Part shown: positions 19,428 through 29,872 of the stretch, one piece after another
Layout: every line of letters starts with the position of its first letter
Position numbering within the stretch: the first letter of the stretch is position 1
Assembly: GCF_014203235.1 (NCBI RefSeq)
Contig: NZ_JACHIN010000001.1
Span: forward strand, 682,001-746,000
DNA length: 64,000 bases
From: Nonomuraea endophytica
GTDB taxonomy: Bacteria > Actinomycetota > Actinomycetes > Streptosporangiales > Streptosporangiaceae
Direction of reading: 5' to 3'
Made by a program: the position numbers and the translations under genes
The notes under the pieces: generated by a model
What the model saw: only the letters and a program-made list of their open reading frames with translations
What the model was told of the DNA's origin: nothing
Database searches by the model: none

Positions 19428-19925
19428 ATGAGGATCGACATTCCCGAGGGCAAGGACGCCATCGAGTACGTCTGGGGCGAGATGGTGCCCGGAATCGGCC
19501 CCGCCGCCTCGCACTTCTCGCTGTCGGTGTACGCCCACACCACGCTCGGGCTGCGCGAGTTCGAGGCGGCCCGGCTGCGGATCGCGCAGATCAACGGCTG
19601 TGTCTTCTGCCTCGACTGGCGGACCGAGCGCGACGGGCAGAAGGTCGAGGACACCTTCGCCGACGCCGTGACCGACTGGCGCACGACCGACGCCTTCGAC
19701 GAGCGCACCCGTCTGGCCGCCGAGTACGCCGAACGCTACGCCCTCGACCACCACGCCCTGGACGAGGAGTTCTGGGACCGGATGACGGCCCAGTACTCCC
19801 AGCTCGAAATCGTCGAACTGAGCATGAGCATCGGCTCCTGGCTGGCGTTCGGCCGCCTCAACCGCGTGCTCGGCCTCGACACCGTATGCAAGCTGCCCAG
19901 CGGAGCCTCGCCCGCCAGAAAGTGA
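19428..19925 (+). CDS. Carboxymuconolactone decarboxylase-family (AhpD-like) protein
   Basis: 165 residues, all helical. The family's active-site pair is CVFCLDWR with the C-x-x-C and downstream residues of AhpD-like alkylhydroperoxidases, preceded by REFEAARLRIAQINGC. Such proteins act as peroxidases via adaptor thiols or as decarboxylases; with the CxxC intact, a redox function is more likely. GGGGAGG lies upstream of the ATG. It follows the amine dehydrogenase-like gene in the same operon, and its stop overlaps a proline-rich ORF. Confidence 0.85.
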   Translation: MRIDIPEGKDAIEYVWGEMVPGIGPAASHFSLSVYAHTTLGLREFEAARLRIAQINGCVFCLDWRTERDGQKVEDTFADAVTDWRTTDAFDERTRLAAEYAERYALDHHALDEEFWDRMTAQYSQLEIVELSMSIGSWLAFGRLNRVLGLDTVCKLPSGASPARK

Positions 19926-20101
19926 GCGCCAAAGCCGCCACCGCAAGCGGCCCAACGCCCACCACAGCTCCGAAGCCACACAACCCGACCACAGGCTCAA
20001 AGCCACACCAGCCCAAGCCCACCACAGGGCCGAAGCCGCACGGGCCGAAGCCCACCACCAAGCCGAACAAGCCCGAGCCCACCACGCTCGAACCCGAGTG
20101 A
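19922..20101 (+). CDS. Possible Pro/Thr/Lys-rich small protein
   Basis: A GTG at 19922 overlaps the previous stop (GTGA) and opens 59 codons to TGA. The product consists of repeats of the type KPTTGPKPHGPKPTT, with no signal peptide or recognised domain. The overlap argues for translation by coupling. Against it, the repeats are biased in composition and there is no independent ribosome site. It could be a degenerated C-terminal extension of the preceding protein. Confidence 0.35.
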   Translation: MSAKAATASGPTPTTAPKPHNPTTGSKPHQPKPTTGPKPHGPKPTTKPNKPEPTTLEPE

Positions 20102-20220
20102 ATCCCGTGCGAGCCCCCGCCCACCGAATCGGCCCAGCGTGAGACCACGGAGCCGACCCGGGGCGACCCCGCCCGCACCAAGTGATGTCAAGGCGCGAAT
20201 CCGTCGAGAGTGAGGAGTGA

Positions 20221-21819
<1,599 letters not shown>

Positions 21820-21826
21820 TCACCGC

Positions 21827-21875
21827 CACCCCCGGCCCAGGGTATGAATCTGCAAGATCTCCTGAGCCGGGGGTG
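21827..21875 (+). terminator. Hairpin after cholesterol oxidase
   Basis: CACCCCCGGC (21827-21836) pairs perfectly with GCCGGGGGTG (21866-21875) across a 29-nt loop, 7 nt after the stop codon. Confidence 0.6.
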
Positions 21876-22005
21876 TCCGCTTCGCCTTGACCGGGTCAGC
21901 GGATGCCCTCATCTTTCCCACCCGCCCCACGAGTCCGCAGGTGAATGGCAAGATGCGCCTACATGTGCCATCTGCCCAGAAAGACGTGGCGCGGCCACTT
22001 TTCAG

Positions 22006-22236
22006 CTAGTGCGCTGTGCGCACGACCTTCGTCGTGAGCTCGAAGATGCGAACAATGTTCCCATCCGTCCCGTCTCGGGTCTGCCCGGTATCCCGAAAGA
22101 TGATCCAGTAGCGGCCCGCGAGGTACTCCCGATGCTCCAGTGCCCCTGGCTGGGTCCTGACGAACAGGTCGTCGTACGCGTCACGCAGCGAATCGTTTGG
22201 GTCTACCCGAAGATAGATTTCTTCCCTATCCCCCAT
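22006..22236 (-). CDS. Hypothetical protein, 76 residues
   Basis: From the ATG at 22236 the product begins MGDREEIYLRVDPNDSL and is acidic, with a WIIFRD strand and no membrane segment. I do not recognise a family. Third codon positions contain many A and T, unlike the core genes, which fits a transferred island. An upstream in-frame extension of 28 codons lacks coding character. The start has no strong ribosome site. A C-rich (sense G-rich) tract lies about 65 bp upstream. Confidence 0.5.
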   Translation of the reverse strand: MGDREEIYLRVDPNDSLRDAYDDLFVRTQPGALEHREYLAGRYWIIFRDTGQTRDGTDGNIVRIFELTTKVVRTAH

Positions 22237-22503
22237 TTGACCATTTTCGCACGTCAGAGCCGGTGCAAGGTCTGCCCGCCGTACATCTTCCTTGGCATTT
22301 CCCCCGCGCACCACCCGCAACGCCGACCACAGCCGACCTCACCCACCCAAATCCCCAACAGCCGGGCGAGCCCTCAAAGTGAAGCCCCACCCCCAAGATC
22401 ACCCCGAAAGCGACCAACAGCGGCACACAGCCTTGACTCCAGGCGAAGCACGCCCACTTTCTATTAGGAAGCTTTCCAAAAAGTGCACCCCTGAAGTCAC
22501 CAC

Positions 22504-22802
22504 ATGCGCTTGAGAAAGCCCACAGCCCTATCCACAGCGACCCTCCTCGCCGCAGCCACCCTCGCCATCATCGCCACCCCCGCCCAAGCCACCCAGCCAG
22601 CTGTACGGCCGGCCACGAGGGCATCAAGACCGCCTGGGCATACGGCACCGGCGGCTACGGCGTCCGAATCCACGTCACCCAACCCACCCCCCAAATCGGC
22701 TCCTGGAGCGAGGTCAGCCCCTGCGTCACCCCCGGGCAGCGATCGGAATACACGCCGTACCACAACAGCCCCTTCGCAGTGGCAGGCATCGCCTACTGCT
22801 AA
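22504..22802 (+). pseudogene. Small secreted protein gene with frameshift
   Basis: ATG at 22504 opens a clean signal peptide (LRKPTALSTATLLAAATLAII, then ATPAQA). Near 22597-22604 the reading frame must move: the downstream frame from TGT at 22602 gives 66 codons of plausible protein (TAGHEGIKTAWAYGTGGYGV ... FAVAGIAYC) with three Cys, ending at TAA 22800-22802. The original frame instead becomes proline- and serine-rich nonsense. A one-base loss, a two-base gain or a sequencing error in the CAGCCAGC stretch would explain it. The intact protein would be about 98 residues, secreted and disulphide-bonded; family unknown. Confidence 0.55.
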
Positions 22803-23137
22803 CCCCCACCCCTTGAAAAAGGAGGAGTGAGGCCACCCATTCCCACCACCAAAGCGCCGCCCCACAGCCGGAAGCAGACCCCTTACCAGGGCCCCTCCGG
22901 GCCGGGAGTAACTCCTCTTCGCCGGGCCACAAGGAAAGGCGAGAGTCGAGCCCAGCTGACGCGACTCGCATATGTCTTCGGCGGTGCGCTTTTGATCGCC
23001 GCAGGCATCCATCACTGACATTAAATAAGCGGCGTTCAGCCGCCCGGAAACCCTGAAGCATAATCCAGTTCACCGAAAGCCGCATTTCGATTGGGCCCGG
23101 TTTACGCAAGTCGAGACGACCTCACCAGCGAGCAGCG
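22803..23137. other. Intergenic region in the decayed island
   Basis: 335 bp. A 63-codon plus-strand frame (GTG 22827 to 23018) ends in a hydrophobic segment LAYVFGGALLIAAGIHH and has AAAAAGGAGG next to its start, but the spacing is too short and the N-terminus looks non-coding, so I do not call it. Nothing else is supportable. Confidence 0.4.
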
Positions 23138-23740
23138 TCAGTGGTTGGGCAGTGTCGGATGCGGAGCGATGGGCACGACACCATGCATGTCGTTGGTGAG
23201 GGCCCATCGGCCATGACCACGCCACTCACCATCGATGAACAGAAGATCGGGCGAGTAACCTTCGTAACGAAAGTCGTAGCGCTGGACCAGTTTGATGGAA
23301 GCCCGGTTATCGGGCCGAATCTGCGCTTCCAGCCGATGCAGCCGTAGCTCCTCGAACGCATGCCGTAGCACCAGGCCAAGACCTTCTGACATGTACCCGC
23401 GACCCGCGTAGGGCGTGAAGGTGGCGTACCCCAGCGAGCCACTCTGGAAGCATCCACGAATGATGCTGTTGATATTGACATTGCCCGCGATGGCACCAGT
23501 CTCAACGAGACAGACCAGCAACCCTTCGGCGGATCGTCCCTCGTCAAAGCGACTGAGGAACGCCTGGAACGCGTCTGGAGTCGCCGGCAGGTTCAGCTTG
23601 ACGCTGGCACGAACTCGTTCAAGAAACTCGTCTTGATCGTGCATGGTGATACGCCGCAAGACCACGCGAGAAGAACACCCCAGGTCAACATCAGGCGCCA
23701 CTGCAGTCTGCTCGCCCCGTTCGATCTCGCCGTTTTCCAT
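23138..23740 (-). CDS. GNAT acetyltransferase, RimJ/RimL-like
   Basis: About 200 residues from the ATG at 23740. The GNAT fold shows VVLRRITMHDQDEFLERV at the start, the acetyl-CoA loop as YAGRGYMSEGLGLVLRHAF (a Q/RxxGxG/A variant), then HRLEAQIRPDNRASIKLVQRYDF and FRYEGYSPDLL, the pattern of RimJ/RimL N-alpha acetyltransferases and their relatives. The target amine is unknown. The upstream in-frame extension (to 23917) is not convincing, and no start has a strong ribosome site. Codon use is less GC-biased than in core genes, in line with the island. Confidence 0.75.
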   Translation of the reverse strand: MENGEIERGEQTAVAPDVDLGCSSRVVLRRITMHDQDEFLERVRASVKLNLPATPDAFQAFLSRFDEGRSAEGLLVCLVETGAIAGNVNINSIIRGCFQSGSLGYATFTPYAGRGYMSEGLGLVLRHAFEELRLHRLEAQIRPDNRASIKLVQRYDFRYEGYSPDLLFIDGEWRGHGRWALTNDMHGVVPIAPHPTLPNH

Positions 23741-24231
23741 CACGGACGAAACGCTATCGCGCGACGGCGCTTCGGGCAGATCGGCGGCCACCATCAGAAG
23801 GAAACGCCTACCCAACAGAAAATCCACCAGCGCCAACCCCCGCCTCCCGCAGAACGGCAAGCCCACAACCGCCCCGCAACGGCATAGCCGAAACCACCGG
23901 TCATAGGCGTCAAGCATCTCCCAGGGCAGGTCTACGACAACCTAGTGATCTACTGGACGCGCGAACGCCTCGCCGCTACAGAGTTGATCTGAGCCTTCGC
24001 CGTCGCTGGGCCGGCTGACGAAGCCGCCCAAGCCCCAGACGGTGTAGATGGCACCTTTCGCGCGGAGAGCACGCATGACCTCGTGAGCCGTCATACGAGC
24101 GAAGGAAGCTGCGTGATGCCAACCAAACCGTTCTCGCAACGCCGGAAGAGCCCCAAGCACCGTGGTACTCGAGCCCAACAACGAGGGTTCGGTCTTCCCA
24201 CTACATGGGCGGCTCGGCCGACTACGTCTAG
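23741..24231. other. Degenerate region upstream of the recombinase remnant
   Basis: 491 bp. The only candidate is a 79-codon minus-strand frame (23942-24181) reading MTAHEVMRALRAKGAIYTVW internally, with no recognisable family and no ribosome site. The stretch at 24150-24231 could once have been the 5' part of the recombinase gene, but it is too eroded to align by eye. Confidence 0.35.
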
Positions 24232-25204
24232 GTGACCACCCCCGGACGGCCAGAAGACCAGGAAGGGGGCGTCCGCGACGTTCAGCTCTGGATCAACATG
24301 CTGCCCAAGCTCTGCACCTACCGCGCACAGAAGAAAGACCACGAACGCGCTATGGCAAAGCAGAAATGCTGCGCAAAAGCCGGGGTGGGCTTCCTCACGC
24401 AAGAAGAAGGATCACAGCCGCCCGGCATCCAAGCGCCGCTGCTGTGCCGTCGGCGAGTACTGCGAGAGCTACCCAGCCCGGCCCAGCATCATCGGCCTGC
24501 GCCGCACCTTGAGGGCCGCGCTGAACCAGGCGATTCGCGAAGAGCTGATCACGAAGAACGTCGCGGCCCTGACCGAGACCCCGATCGCGGACAAGACGAA
24601 GAAGTCCCGCCAAAAGATCGTTTGGAGCGTCGACGGAGCCCCGGCGCTTCCTAGAGCACGCCCAGGGCGATCCGATCTACGCGGCCTACGTCCTCATCCT
24701 CCTCCTCGGCCTCCGACGTGGTGAGGTGCTCAGCCTGTCCTGGGACTGCGTCGACTTCGACGGCGAGGAGGTGCACATCGCCCGCCGCCCACCCGCGTGG
24801 GCGGCCAGCTCCTGCACCGGGAGACCACCAAGACCGACCGCTCCGCGGACTCGCGGTCCCTCCTCGGAATGTGCATCGCCGCCCTGCGCAGCCGCCAGAA
24901 GATCCAGGAGGAAGCCAGCGACGCGGCGGGAGACAAGTGGACAGACTCCGGCCTTGTCTTCACCACCAAGTGGGGCACGCCCATCGAACCACGCAACCTC
25001 AGCCGGGCCTTCGACGCCCACTGCAATAGCGCCGGAGTGCCACGCATCCGCGTCCACGACACCCGGCACACCTGCGCCTCACTCCTGGCCGCGCTCGACG
25101 TCCATCCACGGGTGGCGATGCACATCCTCAGGCACGCAGATCTCCGTGACCATGAACGTCTACACCCAGATCCCCGGAGACCCGCAAGGCCTTTGACCGA
25201 CTGA
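24232..25204 (+). pseudogene. Tyrosine recombinase (phage/ICE-type integrase), frameshifted remnant
   Basis: Pieces of one integrase lie in order but in different frames: VRDVQLWINMLPKLC; then RRTLRAALNQAIREELITKN and QKIVWSVD (to about 24640); then RRFLEHAQGDPIYAAYVLIL and LGLRRGEVLSLSWDCVDFDG (24640-24785) with the first catalytic Arg; then VGGQLLHRETTKTDRSADS, GLVFTTKWGTPIEPRN and VHDTRHTCASLLAAL (box II His-x-x-Arg); then ILRHA, after which ISVTMNVYTQI with the catalytic Tyr is in another frame. At least three frameshifts, near 24640, 24788 and 25135, inactivate it. The tRNA-Thr gene 0.8 kb downstream is a likely integration target. Confidence 0.85.
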
Positions 25205-25233
25205 ACGCCAGCCTCGATAAGAACCAGCCCAAC

Positions 25234-25893
25234 TCATGACACATCACCAGCAGGACCTAACCGGGGGGCCTGCTCGTTCGATCGGCCCATTAGAAAGGAC
25301 GGCGCTTCGCTAAGCCACTCCTCACTCAGCCTCGCTCCTGTGGCGAGTTCGATGGCGGTTAGAGCGGCCGCTCGCCAGCTTTCCCCCTTCTGCCAATCGA
25401 AATAGGGAAGGACGGCCTGCACCTGCGGCCACTGATCCCACTCTGGCAGCCCCGTTGCTTCCTCGGCGTACATGGCGTTGAACGAGAGCACCATCTCGCC
25501 GTCAACGGCAAAGCCAACCGAATTGGTGGCATTGACGTTCCAGTAGGCGCTGTAGGCTCGCCCTCCCGCGCTCAGCCGGGGAAGAACCGGCGGGTAGACG
25601 CCTTGAAATCCGTTGTACTCGAAAAGTGCCACGTACCGATCCGAGCGATCGACGAGCATCGCCCAAGGCGCGTCATCCGACAGGTCGAGGAACACCTCCT
25701 CATGCTCGAAGGTGTCCGTCTCATAGACCTCGTAGTGTCCTGCCTCACTCACCCGTTCACCAGTCTCCGCGAGACTCAACGCAGACCCGTCGTGAGGCAC
25801 GAAGACCGTCCAGCAGAGGGCCTCTCCCAACCAACTGCCGTCGAGCAGTTGCCTGTAGTGCAGATATGTCTGCTGCGCCACCTCATCAACCAT
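25234..25893 (-). CDS. DUF6461-type protein
   Basis: 219 residues from the ATG at 25893, which has GGAGG nine nt upstream. Diagnostic stretches are WAMLVDRSDRYVALFEYNGF, GGRAYSAYWNVNATNSVGFA and DGEMVLSFNAMY, as I recall for the DUF6461 family of actinomycetes, whose members are often near mobile elements. It is cytoplasmic and acidic; function unknown. It lies between the integrase remnant and tRNA-Thr, so it may have been cargo of the element. Codon use is moderately relaxed. Confidence 0.7.
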   Translation of the reverse strand: MVDEVAQQTYLHYRQLLDGSWLGEALCWTVFVPHDGSALSLAETGERVSEAGHYEVYETDTFEHEEVFLDLSDDAPWAMLVDRSDRYVALFEYNGFQGVYPPVLPRLSAGGRAYSAYWNVNATNSVGFAVDGEMVLSFNAMYAEEATGLPEWDQWPQVQAVLPYFDWQKGESWRAAALTAIELATGARLSEEWLSEAPSFLMGRSNEQAPRLGPAGDVS

Positions 25894-25980
25894 GCTTGAC
25901 CTCCATCGGCCATGACGAGAAGGAAGGATCATCGCAGGAAGGGCTGGCAGAAGTCGGAGAGGTTGCACTGTGGAGATCAC

Positions 25981-26011
25981 AAAGGCCCTTCGAGATCTTC
26001 CCGAAGGGCCT
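25981..26011 (-). terminator. Hairpin terminator of the tRNA-Thr gene
   Basis: AAGGCCCTTCG (25981-25991) pairs perfectly with CGAAGGGCCTT (26001-26011) around a 9-nt loop, 10 nt past the tRNA 3' end on the minus strand. Confidence 0.75.
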
Positions 26012-26021
26012 TCGAAGTGCA

Positions 26022-26094
26022 GAGCCGACGAGGGGAATCGAACCCCTGACCTTCTGTTTACAAGACAGATGCTCTGCCGATTGAGCTACGTCGG
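26022..26094 (-). tRNA. tRNA-Thr (anticodon TGT)
   Basis: A complete cloverleaf on the minus strand: 7-bp acceptor stem GCCGACG/CGTCGGC, D-arm GCTC/GAGC, anticodon stem TCTGT/ACAGA with loop CTTGTAA (anticodon TGT, reads ACA), a 5-nt variable loop and T-arm AGGGG-TTCGATT-CCCCT. The discriminator base is T and CCA is not encoded. Its 3' end points toward the integrase remnant, as expected for a tRNA used as an attachment site; I see no duplicated 3' end nearby. Confidence 0.95.
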
Positions 26095-26116
26095 CACGGC
26101 CCACCAGTGTAGACGG

Positions 26117-27076
26117 TCACCCGCGCCGATGACGAGCCACCTCGTACAAGGTAACCCCAGCAGCCACCCCAGCATTCAACGACTCGGCCGCGGCCTGCAT
26201 GGGAATCCTGGCCAGCGCATCACACTGCTCCCGCACCAACCGGGACAACCCCTTCCCTTCCGACCCGACCACGACAACGAGGGGCTCGGTGAAGAGGGAG
26301 ACGTCGCCGATCTCCACGTCCCCTTCCCCGTCAAGCCCCACGACGAAGAGCCCGGCTTCCCGGTACTCGCGCAGCGCCGCGGTGAGGTTGGCGGCGCGGG
26401 CGACGCGGAGGTTGGCGAGGGTGCCGGCGGAGGTCTTCCAGGCGCCGCCGGTGACCCCGGCGGAGCGGCGGGAGGGGATGAGCATGCCGTGGGCGCCGAA
26501 GGCGGTGGCGGAGCGGGCGATGGCGCCGAGGTTGCGGGGGTCGGTGACGCCGTCCAGGGCCACGATCAGCGGGACTTCGGCGGCGTCTGCGGCCAGGGTG
26601 ACGAGTTCGTCGGGGTGGGCGTAGTCGTAGGCGGGGATCTGCAGGGCGATGCCCTGGTGGACGGCGCCTTCGGTCAGGCGGTCGAGTTTGTCGCGGCTTA
26701 CTTCCAGCAGGGCGATGCCCTGCTCTGCGGCGATTTTGATGGAGTCGCGGACCCGGTCGTCGTTCTCCAGGCGCTGGGCGACGTAGAGGGCGCTGGCGGG
26801 GACGCCTGCCAGCATGGCCTCCAGGACCGGGTTGCGGCCGCCGATGTATTCGGGGGCGTCCTCGGAGCGGCGCTGGCGAGCCGGTTGCCGGCCGGCGCCG
26901 CCTTTGGCCTCGCGGGCTATGCGTTCCTCGCGGGACTTGTCCTTGAACCAGTGGCGCATGTGGGCGGGCGGCGTCGCGCCCTTGCCCTCAAGGCTGCGCC
27001 GCTTCTGCCCACCGGTGCCCTTGGCCGGGCCCTTCTTCTTCGCCGGTCGACCGGACGCCCTACCACCTGCTGCCAT
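26117..27076 (-). CDS. rlmB: 23S rRNA (guanosine-2'-O-)-methyltransferase, RlmB/TrmH family
   Basis: 319 residues. A basic, Lys/Gly-rich N-terminal extension (1-75) precedes a substrate-binding domain (about 85-155) and the SPOUT catalytic domain. SPOUT motifs are DPRNLGAIARSATAFGAHG, VVVGSEGKGLSRLVREQCD and ESLNAGVAAGVTLYEVAR, forming the deep knot that binds S-adenosylmethionine. RlmB methylates G2251 of 23S rRNA; other SpoU enzymes of this group share the motifs, so the exact site is inferred. The cysS-rlmB order with a 23-bp gap is common in actinomycetes and suggests one operon. Confidence 0.9.
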   Translation of the reverse strand: MAAGGRASGRPAKKKGPAKGTGGQKRRSLEGKGATPPAHMRHWFKDKSREERIAREAKGGAGRQPARQRRSEDAPEYIGGRNPVLEAMLAGVPASALYVAQRLENDDRVRDSIKIAAEQGIALLEVSRDKLDRLTEGAVHQGIALQIPAYDYAHPDELVTLAADAAEVPLIVALDGVTDPRNLGAIARSATAFGAHGMLIPSRRSAGVTGGAWKTSAGTLANLRVARAANLTAALREYREAGLFVVGLDGEGDVEIGDVSLFTEPLVVVVGSEGKGLSRLVREQCDALARIPMQAAAESLNAGVAAGVTLYEVARHRRG

Positions 27077-27099
27077 GGGACCAAGGGTACCGGCGAAAT

Positions 27100-28491
<1,392 letters not shown>

Positions 28492-28533
28492 GGAAGAAAG
28501 GCTAACGCCTCGGGTGGCGTCGCATGCCGACAA

Positions 28534-28920
28534 TCACCCCTTGAGAAAGACCTTCTCCGGACGTACCCGGACGATCAGCCTTTCCGCCCCCGCATGCTCC
28601 TCCCAGGCCCCACCGGTGTACTTGCGTGACAGCTCCTGGATGAGGTCGCCGGCCGGGTCGTCTTCCAGGGTGACAACGCCGCGTACCTCGGCGTAGCGGA
28701 AGGGGTTGTCGGGGTCGATGACGACGATGCTGGTGCGCGGGTCCCGCTCGTAGTTGCGCGGTTTGCGCCGGCCCTTGACGGTCGAGAACAGGATGTCGTC
28801 GCCGTCCAGGCGCACCCAGATCACCGTCGACTGCGGCCCGCCGTCCGGATTGATGCTGGTCACCGTCGCGTAGTTGGGGCCGTCGAACAGCCTCCGCACC
28901 TCGTCGGAGAGCTCTGCCAT
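28534..28920 (-). CDS. PPOX-class F420-dependent oxidoreductase family protein
   Basis: 128 residues with a split beta-barrel. Typical stretches are ATVTSINPDGGPQSTVIWV, DDILFSTVKGRRKPRNYERD and PFRYAEVRGVVTLEDDP. Relatives in mycobacteria bind F420 or FMN or heme; the KGRRKxRN segment fits the F420 group. Substrate unknown. It is divergent from the DUF2637 gene and starts with ATG after GGGAGA. Confidence 0.85.
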   Translation of the reverse strand: MAELSDEVRRLFDGPNYATVTSINPDGGPQSTVIWVRLDGDDILFSTVKGRRKPRNYERDPRTSIVVIDPDNPFRYAEVRGVVTLEDDPAGDLIQELSRKYTGGAWEEHAGAERLIVRVRPEKVFLKG

Positions 28921-28975
28921 GGAATCTCCCTTGATCGCTTGCTGTCACCCATTCTTCTGTAGTCTCGAAATCGCC

Positions 28976-29818
28976 ATGGAAGTGACTCCCCCCTCCACGC
29001 TGCGCCGCCTGGGCCTCGCCCTTGCCGGACTCGCGGTGGCCGCCCTGACCGGCGCCGCCTGCGCCCTATCCTTCGACGACCTGCGTGAGCTGGCCATCCT
29101 CGGCGAGGCCCGGTCTGACCTCGCGTTCCTCTATCCGGCCGCGTTCGACGCGGTGCTCGTGGTCGCGCTGACCGGCGTCCTGCTGCTGCGCGCGGCCCGG
29201 CCGCTGGTGCGCGCCCAGGCCGCGGCGGCGCTCGTGCTGCTGATCGTCGCGGCCGCGGCGGTCAACGTGGCGACGGCGCTGCGTTTCTCCTTCGATGTAC
29301 GGCAGGCCGCCCTGGGCGCGGCCCTCGCCCCATGGATCATGCTGGCCGTGGCGCTGTGGTTGTGGCTGCTCCTGATCAAGCACGTGCAGGCGGGACGCGC
29401 GGCCGTACCAGAGGAGGCGGAGCCCGAGCCGGACATCGTGCCCTTCCATCGGCCAGAACCACCGAAGACGGAGGAGCAGCCGCCACTGTCGGAGCGGGTC
29501 ACCCGCTGGTCGGCCCCAGAACCGGAACCGGAACCCGAGCCGGAAAAAGAGCCTGAGACAGAAGAGGCTGAGCCCGTGCGCTGGGGCGACCGCGTCAAGC
29601 CGACCGACGTGCTCGTGCACCCCAGGACGCCCGAGGTCACCGACCGGGACGCCGACACCCAGCCGGTGAGGGTGTTCGTGGAAGCGGAAGTGGAAACCGA
29701 AGAGGCACAGGTCGCCGACCCCGGCCACGGCCCCGAGCAGGCCGACGACAGCGAGCGTGACGGGGCCCAGGCGCCCTCGGGACGCCTGCGCAGCACCCCG
29801 TTACCGCCTGAGGAATGA
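28976..29818 (+). CDS. DUF2637-type membrane protein with acidic Pro/Glu-rich tail
   Basis: 280 residues. Four membrane helices in residues 10-135 include the SFDDLRELAILGEARSDLAF loop and FLYPAAFDAVLVVAL, which resemble the DUF2637 (SpdB-like transfer/membrane) family of actinomycetes. Residues 145-280 are a cytoplasmic tail rich in Glu and Pro, with an EPEPEPEPEKEPETEEAEP stretch, probably disordered. The role is unknown; in plasmids such proteins take part in mycelial spreading, but this chromosomal copy need not. The ATG is preceded by no clear ribosome site. Confidence 0.7.
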   Translation: MEVTPPSTLRRLGLALAGLAVAALTGAACALSFDDLRELAILGEARSDLAFLYPAAFDAVLVVALTGVLLLRAARPLVRAQAAAALVLLIVAAAAVNVATALRFSFDVRQAALGAALAPWIMLAVALWLWLLLIKHVQAGRAAVPEEAEPEPDIVPFHRPEPPKTEEQPPLSERVTRWSAPEPEPEPEPEKEPETEEAEPVRWGDRVKPTDVLVHPRTPEVTDRDADTQPVRVFVEAEVETEEAQVADPGHGPEQADDSERDGAQAPSGRLRSTPLPPEE

Positions 29819-29872
29819 AAGTTTGACCGTACGCCCACGGCCCCCTGACCCGGGTGAGGGAATCAGCCAGCC

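Noticed and set aside
22497..23021. 174-codon minus-strand frame
   Set aside because: Antisense of the frameshifted secreted protein gene and lacking start signals or domain.
23942..24181. 79-codon minus-strand frame in the island
   Set aside because: No family, no ribosome site and located in eroded sequence; kept only as a note.
21820..26022. Duplicated tRNA 3' end (att site) for the integrase remnant
   Set aside because: I looked for a second copy of the T-arm/acceptor sequence on the left side and found none by eye.
25886..26104. 72-codon minus-strand frame through the tRNA
   Set aside because: The sequence VAQSAEHLSCKQKVRGSIPL is the well-known false translation of tRNA genes.
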